Shown one piece after another: positions 50,189 to 58,049 of a stretch of DNA of 64,000 nt (within the stretch, counting starts at the first letter, position 1; every line of letters starts with the position of its first letter). Where the stretch lies: assembly GCF_018476525.1 (NCBI RefSeq), contig NZ_JAHCST010000009.1:1-64000 (forward strand), given 5' to 3'. A program made the translations under genes and the position numbers. This DNA is from Acrocarpospora catenulata (lineage in GTDB: Bacteria; Actinomycetota; Actinomycetes; Streptosporangiales; Streptosporangiaceae). The notes below the pieces were generated by a model. It was not told where the DNA came from, made no database searches, and saw only the letters and a list, made by a program, of their open reading frames with translations.

Positions 50189-50377
50189 CTATCGGTCCAG
50201 GGCCTGCGCTACCTCGTCTGCGGCGGTTTCTCCGGATCGTACGGCGCCGTCGATGTAGCCGTACCAGCGAGACGAGGTTTCCGCTCCCGCCCAGTGGATT
50301 CGGCCGACGGGCAGGCGCCAGGTGGAGCCGAGTTGGGTCCACGCACCCGGTGGGAACAGCGCCGAACTTGTGCGCAC
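50189..50377 (-). pseudogene. Flavin monoamine oxidase C-terminal fragment
   Basis: About 55 codons keep the end of an FAD amine oxidase: GAWTQLGSTWRLPVGRIHWA, GAETSSRWYGYIDGAVRSGE, then TAADEVAQALDR. The GxE...Y(I/M)DGA part covers the FAD cysteine-loop region of this family. The N-terminal 400 residues are absent, and the aminotransferase gene follows at once, so the gene was truncated by rearrangement. Confidence 0.7.
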
Positions 50378-50404
50378 AGATCATTCCGGCACACCGGCAC
50401 GGTG

Positions 50405-51724
50405 TCAACGAGCCAGTACGTCGGCGAAGCCGGCGGCGAGGAGGTCCATCACCTCGTCCACCTGTTCCTCGGTCGAGATGAGCGGGAGGTAGAAGAGCAC
50501 GGTGTTGCCCCAGGTCTGGAGGATCAGGCCCCGCTCGCGGCAGGCGGCCAGCACCTCGCGGCCGATCTGGCGGTCGCCGTCCGGCCGGATCAGCACCGAC
50601 CAGAACAGGCCGATCCCGGACACCTGGCTGATCGAGTCCTGGTGGCGCTTCCCGATGAGCCGCAGCGCCTCCGCCACGCGCGGCGCGAGACGGGCGCAGT
50701 TCTCGACCAGTCCCTCGCTCTCGATGATGTCGATGGCGCGCAGGGCCACCGCGCAGCCCGTGGCGTGGGCGGTGTAGGTGCCCATGTGGCGCAGGGCTCT
50801 GGGACCGTTGGGGTCGAACGCCTCGGTCACGAACGGCGCGGCGATCGCGCCGCTGACCGGGAAGTAACCGGAGGACAGGCCCTTGCTGACGGTGATGATG
50901 TCACCCTGGATCCCGAAGTGGTTCTGCCCGAACAGCTTGCCCGTACGGCCCCAGCCGCAGAGGACCTCGTCGGTGATGTGCAGGATGCCGTACGACCGCA
51001 GGACCTCCTGGACCTTACGCCAGTGGTCCACGTGGGCCACCCGGACCCCGCCCGCGATGCTGACCGGAATCGGCTTCGCGAGCAGCGCCGCGATGTTCTC
51101 CGGGCCGACCCGCTCGATCGTCTCCCGGAGCGTCGCCACCCACTCCTCCGACGCCCGCTCGTCCTGGTGCGGCGTGGGCGGCAGGCGTACGAACATGCTG
51201 TCGATGTCGCGGATGAAGTGCTCGTTGTCGGGTTCGCCCGGCGCCGCCAGGGTGGCGATCGTCGTGCCGTGGTACGAGCCGAGGGTCGAAAGGATCTTCC
51301 GCCGCCCCGTCTCGCCGCGGTTGAGGTGGTAGTTGAAGGCGATGCGCAGCGCGGCCTCGACCGCCTCTGAGCCGCTCGTCGCGTAGCGCACGCTCCCGCC
51401 CTCGTGCCGGGTGAGCTTGAGCAGCCGCTGGGAGAGCCGTGCGGACGGCTCGTTGGTGCAGCCGAACACGCTCGGCAGGTGCGCGCCGCGGACCAGCTGG
51501 TCGTAGGCGGCCTGCGCCATCTCCGGCCGCCCGTGGCCGACGATGCACGAGCCGAAGGAGGCGTGGGCGTCGACGTACCGGCGGCCGTCGGTGTCCCACA
51601 GGTAGATGTTCTCGGCACGGTCGAGGACGATCGGGCGCGCGCCGTGCTCGGGGTCGAGGGTGGAGTGGTGCCAGACCGGACGTACCCACGAGAATTCGGG
51701 CGCCAGCGTGCTGCTGTCAGTCAT
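50405..51724 (-). CDS. Class III PLP-dependent aminotransferase
   Basis: 439 residues. PLP lysine in ITVSKGLSSGYFPVSG, the Asp that binds the pyridine N in ILHITDEVLCGWGRTG, and SGSEAVEAALRIAF at the phosphate site. It resembles omega-amino acid:pyruvate aminotransferases. ATG at 51724 with AGGAA about 9 nt upstream. It is the last intact gene of a unit with a SnoaL-like protein and a luciferase-type monooxygenase, so its amine substrate or product is likely tied to that oxidation. Confidence 0.93.
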   Translation of the reverse strand: MTDSSTLAPEFSWVRPVWHHSTLDPEHGARPIVLDRAENIYLWDTDGRRYVDAHASFGSCIVGHGRPEMAQAAYDQLVRGAHLPSVFGCTNEPSARLSQRLLKLTRHEGGSVRYATSGSEAVEAALRIAFNYHLNRGETGRRKILSTLGSYHGTTIATLAAPGEPDNEHFIRDIDSMFVRLPPTPHQDERASEEWVATLRETIERVGPENIAALLAKPIPVSIAGGVRVAHVDHWRKVQEVLRSYGILHITDEVLCGWGRTGKLFGQNHFGIQGDIITVSKGLSSGYFPVSGAIAAPFVTEAFDPNGPRALRHMGTYTAHATGCAVALRAIDIIESEGLVENCARLAPRVAEALRLIGKRHQDSISQVSGIGLFWSVLIRPDGDRQIGREVLAACRERGLILQTWGNTVLFYLPLISTEEQVDEVMDLLAAGFADVLAR

Positions 51725-51764
51725 GCGCTGCACTTCCTGAGGGTGAAACGGGAAACAACAGGAA

Positions 51765-52220
51765 TCAGGCGGTGGCCGGCACGGTACGGGGGCCGCCCAG
51801 CCGTTCGAGGACGACCCGCGACGAGAAGCGCCAGCGGCCGTCCTCCCGGACCACCTGATCCTGGTAGGAGGCCGCCACCACCACGTGCGCCCCGTCCGAG
51901 GTCACGCAGTGGACCGTCACGTCGCTGCGGACGTCGGCGCGAGCGTCGGAGACGAAGGTGATCTGAAGGTTGCCGGGCACGTGGTGGGTGTGCCGGAAGG
52001 CCGCGAAGGTGGACTCCAGGCCTTCCATGATCTGGTCACGGCCACGGTAGGCCGTACCGCGTGACCGGATGTCCTGGACGGCGTCCGCGGTCCAGAGGTC
52101 CGCGAACGCCTCGGGGTCGTGCTCGTCGACGGCACGGCAGTACTCGGCGAGGAGCTCCGCGACGTGGTTGCGTTCCTCCAGCAGCCGCAGCCGCCGGTCC
52201 AGGTGCGACAGGTCGCTCAT
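51765..52220 (-). CDS. SnoaL-like/NTF2-fold protein 1
   Basis: 151 residues with the cone-shaped NTF2 fold pattern (VAELLAEYCRAVDEHDPEAF, ADLWTADAVQDIR, HHVPGNLQITFVSD, VVAASYQDQVVREDGRWRFS). Related proteins are isomerases, dehydratases or small subunits of ring hydroxylases. It starts 3 nt after the monooxygenase stop and precedes the aminotransferase. Confidence 0.9.
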   Translation of the reverse strand: MSDLSHLDRRLRLLEERNHVAELLAEYCRAVDEHDPEAFADLWTADAVQDIRSRGTAYRGRDQIMEGLESTFAAFRHTHHVPGNLQITFVSDARADVRSDVTVHCVTSDGAHVVVAASYQDQVVREDGRWRFSSRVVLERLGGPRTVPATA

Positions 52221-52223
52221 GGG

Positions 52224-53282
52224 TCAGCCGAGCTTGGGGCCGACCTCGTGGGCGAGCCGTCGCATGGACTCCTTCCACGGCGCGGGGTCGTCCGAGTAGT
52301 CGTGGTTGTAGATCATCAGGGTGCCGAACTCCCCGTTGACCTCGCGCCAGGCCCGCAGTTTCTCCAGCACGGTCTCCGCGCTGCCGACGACCCAGACGTT
52401 GTCGCACAGCCAGTCGAGGTCGACGTCGCCGGAGGTCATGCCCGGCGTGAGCATCGTGTCGAGCAGGTTGTGGTGCTGGTAGATGGGCAGCAGGTACTCC
52501 TGCCAGGCGTGGCCCATCCCGCCCTCCTTGGCGAGGCGGCGCGCCTCGTCGTCGGTGTCGGCGATCAGGACGTCGCGGACGACGCGGTGGTCGGCGCGGC
52601 GTGGCGTGCGGCCCGCCGCCACGGCGGCGGTGGAGTAGGTCTCCCAGTGGTTGTTGAGCGCGTCCACCCCCGAGTACACCGAGACGGGCAGGTAGCCGCG
52701 CTGTCCGGCGAAACGCATGGACGGGGAGTTCATGCTCAGGCCCGTGACGCCGATGGGCACCTTGCCGCCCCACGGCAGCATGTTCCGCCACGGGTGGGCC
52801 GGGTCCTCCTCGGGGTAGCCGGCGTTCCAGAACTCGCCCTCGAACCAGAAGGGCTCGCCCGCCCAGATCTTCTCCATGATCTCGATGGACTCGGCCACCA
52901 TCCGGTGGTTGTTCTTCATGTCCCGGATGCCGCGCAGGAGCGCGTCGCCGGGGAAGGCGCCGGCGCCCACGCCGAGGATGTAACGGCCTTCGAGGATCTG
53001 CGTGAGCCAGCCGATCTGGATCGCCAGCGACCCGGGCTGGTGGTAGGGCAGCAGGTGGGCGCCGGGCGCGAGGGTGATCTGCTCGGTCTGGAGGGCGGCC
53101 GCCGCGATCACGAGCTCGGGGTTGGGCACCGACTCCCACGCCTGGGTGGCGTGCTCCCCGATCCAGAATTCGGTGAGTCCCGACTGGTCGGCGTGGATCG
53201 CCTGGTCGACGGCCCAGGAGAACACCTGCTTGGCCGTGCGCCGGGGCGACATGAACGGAGTGAAGAACATCGCAGCGTGCAA
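52224..53282 (-). CDS. Luciferase-type (LLM) flavin-dependent monooxygenase
   Basis: 352 residues of the bacterial luciferase TIM barrel: LTEFWIGEHATQAWESVPNP, ITLAPGAHLLPYHQPGSLAI, RYILGVGAGAFPGD and a long insert before VPIGVTGLSMNSPS. These enzymes need FMNH2 from a separate reductase; the flavin reductase domain protein at 54635 is the obvious partner. A TTG at 53282 has GGAAGGG 9 nt upstream; the ATG at 53270 is the alternative. First gene of a leftward unit with an operator 115 bp upstream. Confidence 0.92.
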   Translation of the reverse strand: MHAAMFFTPFMSPRRTAKQVFSWAVDQAIHADQSGLTEFWIGEHATQAWESVPNPELVIAAAALQTEQITLAPGAHLLPYHQPGSLAIQIGWLTQILEGRYILGVGAGAFPGDALLRGIRDMKNNHRMVAESIEIMEKIWAGEPFWFEGEFWNAGYPEEDPAHPWRNMLPWGGKVPIGVTGLSMNSPSMRFAGQRGYLPVSVYSGVDALNNHWETYSTAAVAAGRTPRRADHRVVRDVLIADTDDEARRLAKEGGMGHAWQEYLLPIYQHHNLLDTMLTPGMTSGDVDLDWLCDNVWVVGSAETVLEKLRAWREVNGEFGTLMIYNHDYSDDPAPWKESMRRLAHEVGPKLG

Positions 53283-53396
53283 AGGGGACCACCCTTCCTG
53301 GAACTTCTCGCTACCGAACGCCCGGTCGGCTTACCGTAGTCTTGTCGCAGCCTATGTGTAAAGTACTCCGCACCCAAGACTCGTGACCGTAACATT

Positions 53397-53412
53397 TACC
53401 ATACGGTTGGTA
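53397..53412. promoter_or_regulatory. Cluster operator 1, TACCATACGGTTGGTA
   Basis: Imperfect palindrome upstream of the LLM monooxygenase. It shares the core ACCnnwCGGTTGG with four other sites in this cluster and is the most symmetric (5-bp arms TACCA/TGGTA and a central CG). Confidence 0.65.
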
Positions 53413-53423
53413 GGCAGCCTGGG

Positions 53424-53888
53424 TCAGCCCTTGAGCGTGTCGGCGATCCGGAAGTGGAGCTCGATGCGGTTCAGGTGGTCGACCTGGATCGTCTTCTCCG
53501 TGAAGCGCCAGACGCCGCCGGTCTTCCTGAAGCGGTCGTGGTACTGGCCGCCCACCACGATCTGGTACTCGTGGCCGGGCGCCCGCTGCAGCACGGTGAA
53601 GTAGCACCGCGACGACGCGGACAGGCCGTCCTCCGCGAGCTCGATGAGCTGGTTGGAGATGAGGTGCCTGGTCCGCGGATCACCGTTCTTGTAGGTCACG
53701 ACCTGCTCGGCGTAGAAACGCTCGATCTCCTCGGGCCCGTCAATCGGCTCGCCGACGACCCCCGGCATGGACGGACGCAGCACGCCGTCCCCCAGGATCG
53801 CGGCCACCGTCCGGAAGTCACCCTCGTCCAGCGCGAAGGTGTACCGGTAGCACAGGGCCCGGATCTGCTCGTAGTCCTCGGCGCCCAC
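53424..53888 (-). CDS. SnoaL-like/NTF2-fold protein 2
   Basis: 154 residues from the GTG at 53888 (AGGAGG 5 nt upstream), not from an ATG further out. NTF2 pattern YEQIRALCYRYTFALDEGDF, NGDPRTRHLISNQLIEL, YQIVVGGQYHDRFRKTGGVW, close to the beta subunit of ring-hydroxylating dioxygenases, but no alpha subunit is present. Divergent from NTF2 protein 3 with a shared operator between. Confidence 0.9.
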   Translation of the reverse strand: MGAEDYEQIRALCYRYTFALDEGDFRTVAAILGDGVLRPSMPGVVGEPIDGPEEIERFYAEQVVTYKNGDPRTRHLISNQLIELAEDGLSASSRCYFTVLQRAPGHEYQIVVGGQYHDRFRKTGGVWRFTEKTIQVDHLNRIELHFRIADTLKG

Positions 53889-54031
53889 CAGCGCCTCCTC
53901 TCGCTCTCGTGGATGGGGGAACTCCCCGGCGTCGCGCTCCCCCACCGGCCGTCGCACGCCGGCGACCGTCGCCCGGAGGAGGCGCGTCGGTAGTCTGCAT
54001 CAACCGCTTGCGGAAGCCAAGGGCTTTTGCC

Positions 54032-54047
54032 TACCGTTCGGTTGTTT
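54032..54047. promoter_or_regulatory. Cluster operator 2, TACCGTTCGGTTGTTT
   Basis: Located between the divergent NTF2 proteins 2 and 3. Matches the cluster consensus at the ACCGTTCGGTTG core. Confidence 0.6.
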
Positions 54048-54116
54048 GTTACGTTCCCTCACGTCCCCGACGTGAGCCACGTGAGACCCGGCCCGGTGGC
54101 CGACGAGAGGAAAGCC

Positions 54117-54497
54117 ATGTCGGACGCGACGATCGAGCAGCTCGCCGAGCAGTACGTCGATGCCTACAACCGCAACGACCTCGACGCCCTGGAGGCGCTG
54201 CTCCACGATGACGTGCACTTCCAGCACCACAACCGGGAGGTGGACTACCGGACCAAGGAAACGTCCATGGACATGTTCCGGATGGCGGCCGGAGCCTTCC
54301 CCGGGAAGTCGTTCTCCAACCGCCTGTCGCTGCGGGTGAGCGGTGACACCGCGATCCTGCAGCACACGTGGACGTGCACCCCCACCGTCGACGCCCCGAA
54401 CATGGGCGCGACCGCGGGCGTGCCGCTCGCGACCGAGCTGGCCACCTTCCTGACCTTCAGGGACGGCAAGCTCGTCGAGTACCACGACTTCGGCTGA
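54117..54497 (+). CDS. SnoaL-like/NTF2-fold protein 3
   Basis: 126 residues, the shortest of three NTF2-fold proteins: IEQLAEQYVDAYNRNDLDAL, LLHDDVHFQHHNREVDYRTK, LATFLTFRDGKLVEYHDFG. This form is closer to true SnoaL polyketide cyclases and ketosteroid isomerases than to dioxygenase subunits. GAGAGGAAAG precedes the ATG. A terminator follows directly, so it is a single-gene unit. Confidence 0.9.
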   Translation: MSDATIEQLAEQYVDAYNRNDLDALEALLHDDVHFQHHNREVDYRTKETSMDMFRMAAGAFPGKSFSNRLSLRVSGDTAILQHTWTCTPTVDAPNMGATAGVPLATELATFLTFRDGKLVEYHDFG

Positions 54498-54511
54498 GCC
54501 CGGCGGCGGGT

Positions 54512-54542
54512 GGCCTGCGGCGGCGCGGGGCGGCCGCAGGCC
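54512..54542. terminator. Hairpin terminator
   Basis: Perfect 10-bp arms GGCCTGCGGC / GCCGCAGGCC with an 11-nt loop, 14 bp after the stop of NTF2 protein 3. Confidence 0.65.
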
Positions 54543-54561
54543 CGTACCTCAGGAGAGATCT

Positions 54562-54577
54562 AGCCAACCGGTCGTTC
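54562..54577. promoter_or_regulatory. Cluster operator 3 (AGCCAACCGGTCGTTC)
   Basis: On the minus strand this reads GAACGACCGGTTGGCT, containing the CGGTTGG core. It lies 57 bp before the flavin reductase fusion gene. The match is weaker than at the other sites. Confidence 0.5.
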
Positions 54578-54634
54578 GTTTGATTAAATGCGGAACTACC
54601 CAGCCCCCGCCACGCCCCGAGGAGGCCCACGGCC

Positions 54635-55819
54635 ATGACGTCCATCGACCCGCTGTGGTTCCGCAGTGTCCTCGGCCAGTACCCGACCGGGGTCTGCGTG
54701 ATCACCGGCGTGGACCCGGAGACCGGACCGGCCGGCATGGTCGTCGGCTCGTTCACCTCGGTGTCCCTCGACCCGCCGCTCGTCGCCTTCTTCCCCGACA
54801 AGTCCTCCACGAGCTGGCCCAAGATCGAGCGCGCGGGCGCCTTCTGCGTCAACATCCTCGGCGCCGACCAGGAACAGGTCTGCCGCACCTTCGCGTCCAA
54901 GGCGCCCGACAAGTTCACCGACCAGCCCTACCGGCTCGGCGTCACGGGTTCGCCCATCCTCGACGGCACGGTCGCCTGGATCGACTGCCGGATCGAGTCG
55001 GTCCAGGAGGCGGGCGACCACTACATCGTCCTCGGGCTCGTCCAGGAACTGCAGATCGAACAGCCCCGGTTGCCGCTGCTGTTCTTCCAGGGGGGCTACG
55101 GCCGCTTCACCCCGCTGTCGCTCGCCGCGCCCGACAGCCACGGCGAACTCACCCGGCAGCTCCGCCACGTCGATGTGATGCGCTCGGAACTGGAGTCGCT
55201 GGCGGCCGATCTGCACTGCCGGGCGACGGCCACGGCGCAGGTCGGTGGCGAGGTCGTCATCGTGGCCAGCTCGTGGGCGGGCAGGACGCCGGACGACCGC
55301 AGCACGCTGGTCGGGCAGCGGCTGCCGTACGTGCCGCCGACCGGCTCGATCTTCGCCGCCTGGGGCTCCGACGCGCAGATCGACACCTGGTTCAAGGCGG
55401 CCCGCGCGGTCTGGGCCCAGCGGCCCGGCGACGTGGCCGAGGCCATGGCCCGGCACCGGCGCGCCCTGGCCATCGTGCGCTCCCGTGGCTACTCGCTCGG
55501 GCTGCTGAGCACCGGGCAGCGGGCGTTCGCCGAGCTGCTCCAGTCGGCCGCCGCCGATCCCGGCGCCGCGCCGCCGCCGGAGCTGTTCGCCATCGTGCAG
55601 AACCTCGTCTACGACCCCGAGGAGCTCACCGACGAGGCGCGCCGCGCGGTACGGCAGATCTCGGCCCCGGTCTTCGACGCGGAGGGGCGCGTCACGCTGG
55701 CGCTGACCGCCTACGCCTTCCACCGGCCGGAGACCGGCATCGAGGAGTACATCGAGCGGGTCCGCGAGGCCGCGGGGACCGCGACCAAGCTGATCGGCGG
55801 GCAGGCCCCGGGCGCCTGA
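54635..55819 (+). CDS. Flavin reductase fused to an IclR-type effector-binding domain
   Basis: 394 residues. Residues 1-165 are a flavin-reductase FMN-binding split barrel (RSVLGQYPTGVCVITGVDPE, VGSFTSVSLDPPLVAFFPDK, AFCVNILGADQEQVCRTFAS). Residues 175-390 match the ligand domain of IclR regulators (VDVMRSELESLAADLHCRAT, RSRGYSLGLLSTGQRAFAEL, ISAPVFDAEGRVTLALTAYA) with no DNA-binding helix. It would supply reduced flavin to the LLM monooxygenase, with the IclR part perhaps making it substrate-responsive. A related layout is known in some two-component monooxygenase reductases. Confidence 0.9.
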   Translation: MTSIDPLWFRSVLGQYPTGVCVITGVDPETGPAGMVVGSFTSVSLDPPLVAFFPDKSSTSWPKIERAGAFCVNILGADQEQVCRTFASKAPDKFTDQPYRLGVTGSPILDGTVAWIDCRIESVQEAGDHYIVLGLVQELQIEQPRLPLLFFQGGYGRFTPLSLAAPDSHGELTRQLRHVDVMRSELESLAADLHCRATATAQVGGEVVIVASSWAGRTPDDRSTLVGQRLPYVPPTGSIFAAWGSDAQIDTWFKAARAVWAQRPGDVAEAMARHRRALAIVRSRGYSLGLLSTGQRAFAELLQSAAADPGAAPPPELFAIVQNLVYDPEELTDEARRAVRQISAPVFDAEGRVTLALTAYAFHRPETGIEEYIERVREAAGTATKLIGGQAPGA

Positions 55820-55840
55820 GCCGGCGCGCGGAGCCCGCGG

Positions 55841-55896
55841 GCCCAGTTCAGTGAGCCCAGTTCAGTGAGCCCAGTTCAGTGAGCCCAGTTCAGCGG
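55841..55896 (+). repeat. Four tandem copies of a 14-bp unit
   Basis: GCCCAGTTCAGTGA three times exactly and once with two changes, between the convergent flavin reductase and TetR genes, ending 3 bp before the TetR stop. Slippage product. Confidence 0.9.
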
Positions 55897-55898
55897 GA

Positions 55899-56522
55899 TC
55901 AGTTCTCGGTGAACGCCAGGAACGTGGACATCGAGACGAACTCCGACGCCACCCGGGCCGCGCTGTAGGGGCCGGTCTTCCGGTACCACACCGGGATGTT
56001 GTTGACCGCGCCGAGCATGTAGAAGGTCGCCAGGCGCACATCCGTGCCCGGCCGCAGCTCGGCCGCGCCGTCCGTGAGGGTGTCGCGGAGGTAGTCGGAG
56101 AAGACCCGGCGGTGCTTGCGCACCGTGGCGGCGTTGTCGCCCGTCAGGTAGCGCCACTCGTTGAAGTAGAGGCTGACCCGTTCGACGTTGTTGAGATACC
56201 AGTGGATGATCTCCGTCAGGAACGCCTCCAGCCGCTTGCGCGGCGGGAGATCGCGCGCGGTGATGCCTTCCATGATCTGCACCGCCTGCTCGTGCGACTC
56301 CGCGAAGATGCGGAAGAGCAGGTCCTCCTTGGAGGAGATGTAGTGGTACAGACTGCCCTTGAGGACGCCGACCCGGTCGGCGACGTCCTGGACGCTCGCG
56401 GCCGAGTACCCCTTGGCGTAGAACACCTCCACAGCGGCCTGGAGCACCTCAGCCTCACGGTTGCGACGGTCGACGACGCGCCGGCCCTTGCTCTCGTTGC
56501 TCACAGAGCCTCTCTCTCGCAT
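55899..56522 (-). CDS. TetR-family repressor, probable cluster regulator
   Basis: 207 residues (201 if the GTG at 56504 is used). HTH SVQDVADRVGVLKGSLYHYI near 43-63, with the KGSLYHYISSKEDLL pattern of fatty acid/acyl-CoA-responsive TetR proteins (FadR/KstR2-like), then a TetR_C domain (YLNNVERVSLYFNEWRYLTG). An operator of the cluster type lies just upstream, so it is autoregulated; the same motif upstream of four other units makes it the likely master repressor, perhaps released by an acyl-CoA intermediate. Confidence 0.92.
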   Translation of the reverse strand: MRERGSVSNESKGRRVVDRRNREAEVLQAAVEVFYAKGYSAASVQDVADRVGVLKGSLYHYISSKEDLLFRIFAESHEQAVQIMEGITARDLPPRKRLEAFLTEIIHWYLNNVERVSLYFNEWRYLTGDNAATVRKHRRVFSDYLRDTLTDGAAELRPGTDVRLATFYMLGAVNNIPVWYRKTGPYSAARVASEFVSMSTFLAFTEN

Positions 56523-56539
56523 CTCCTTCGTTGCCTTCC

Positions 56540-56555
56540 GGCCGTTCGGTTGGCA
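56540..56555. promoter_or_regulatory. Cluster operator 4, GGCCGTTCGGTTGGCA
   Basis: 18 bp upstream of the TetR ATG. Strong match to the CCGTTCGGTTGG core, consistent with autorepression. Confidence 0.65.
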
Positions 56556-56588
56556 TAGACCTAGTGTGCCACGGCTGGCGGGAGCACG

Positions 56589-58049
56589 TCACTTTCGCAG
56601 GACGACGCTGAACTCGGGGGTGGTGACGGACACCGCCCGGGACCGCCGGTCCTGGGCGATGAGGTCGGTCAGGTTGCGGACGATGGAGGACGACATGCGC
56701 CGGGGGTCGGTCTGGATGGGGCCGGCCGCCAGCATCGCGTCCACCTCCTCGTCGGCGCACATGAAACGGAGCAGCAGCTCCTCGTCGCTCATGCCGGGGC
56801 GGAACCGCTGCCTGATCTCCTTGAGGGTCGGCTGCGGACGGGTCCAGTTCGCGAACTGGCCGGCCCGCGGCGAGGAAAGGATCTTGTCGAGCACGTCGGG
56901 GTCGACGGGCCTGGGCAGCGGCCCGTAGTGGCCCAGAGCGTACTGGACGCACTCGTCGGGGACGATGCTCCAGCGCCTGCCCGTCACCACGTTGAGCACC
57001 GCCTGAACGCCCACGAACTGGGAGAACGGCGTGGCCATGATGGGCTGCCCCAGCTCCTCGCGGACGCGGGGGATCTCCTCAAGCACCTCCGGGAGCCGGT
57101 GCGCCATCCCGTGCTCGGCCAGCTGGTTCTTGAGCGTGCCGGTCATGCCGCCGGGCAGCTGGTGCTGGTAGATCCGCGGGTCGTACTCCGCCATCCGGCC
57201 GACCTCGTAACCGGCGTCGGCGGCGGCCCAGATGAAGTTCTCCTCCACCGGCGCGAAACGGCTGGTGTCCAGGCCGTGCGTGTGCCCCAGCGTCTCCAGG
57301 ATGGGCATCATGCCCTCCGTGGACGGCAGGGACGGGCCGTTGGCCATGGGCCGGGAGGCCGTGTGCAGGATGGTGAAACCGGCTTTCATCGCCTCGATGT
57401 AGTTGTGCTGCGCGAGGCCGGTGGTGTTGTGGCAGTGGATCTCCAGCGGGACCGTCCCGGTGGCCTCGCGGATCGCCGGGAGCAGCGTACGGGCGCGCTC
57501 GGGGGTGAGCACACCGGCCGCGTCCTCGACGTAGACGGTCTTGATGCCGGGGAAGGTCGTCATCTCCCGCGCCCTGGCCGCGAAGAAGGCGTCGTCGTGT
57601 ACGTCGGTCAGGCCGTACATCACGGCGGGGACCGGGGTGCCGCCCGCCTCCGCCGTGACGCGGCAGACGCGTTCGAGGGTGGGCATGTCGTACAGGCAGT
57701 CGTACAGCCAGAACTGTTCGACGCCATGCTTGATCATCGTCTGAATGTACAGGTCAATGATCGCGTCGGGGGTGAAACTGAAGCCGATGACGCTGATCGT
57801 CCGCATACCGGCGCGGTTGATGCTGTTCGGCATGTTCCGCGTGAGGAAGTCGGTGCAGGCCCAGGGGTCGTCGGCGAACTGGCGCAGCAGCACGATGAAC
57901 ATGCCGGGGCCGGTGAGGTCGATGACCCGGAACCCTGTCTGGTCCAGGTGGGGCAGGGCCTGCGCGGCCTGGTAGGGGCGCATGCGCAGGCCCCAGAGGC
58001 TCTGCTGGCCGTCACGGAGTGTCTGGTCGACGAATTCGATGTGGGTCAT
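56589..58049 (-). CDS. HMGL-like biotin-dependent carboxyltransferase subunit, copy 1
   Basis: 486 residues of the oxaloacetate decarboxylase/pyruvate carboxylase/5S transcarboxylase type. N-terminal FVDQTLRDGQQSLWGLRMRP supplies the first metal ligand Asp, LEIHCHNTTGLAQHN the His-x-His pair, and HQLPGGMTGTLKNQLAE follows the barrel. At the position of the family's essential lysine (KDMAG) it has Glu: YVEDAAGVLTPERA, Glu near residue 175. The ATG overlaps the biotin carboxylase stop (ATGA). It should transfer CO2 between biotin and an unknown acceptor. Confidence 0.9.
   Translation of the reverse strand: MTHIEFVDQTLRDGQQSLWGLRMRPYQAAQALPHLDQTGFRVIDLTGPGMFIVLLRQFADDPWACTDFLTRNMPNSINRAGMRTISVIGFSFTPDAIIDLYIQTMIKHGVEQFWLYDCLYDMPTLERVCRVTAEAGGTPVPAVMYGLTDVHDDAFFAARAREMTTFPGIKTVYVEDAAGVLTPERARTLLPAIREATGTVPLEIHCHNTTGLAQHNYIEAMKAGFTILHTASRPMANGPSLPSTEGMMPILETLGHTHGLDTSRFAPVEENFIWAAADAGYEVGRMAEYDPRIYQHQLPGGMTGTLKNQLAEHGMAHRLPEVLEEIPRVREELGQPIMATPFSQFVGVQAVLNVVTGRRWSIVPDECVQYALGHYGPLPRPVDPDVLDKILSSPRAGQFANWTRPQPTLKEIRQRFRPGMSDEELLLRFMCADEEVDAMLAAGPIQTDPRRMSSSIVRNLTDLIAQDRRSRAVSVTTPEFSVVLRK

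Noticed and set aside
55841-55896. CRISPR-like array
   Set aside because: Direct 14-bp tandem copies without spacers; no cas genes.
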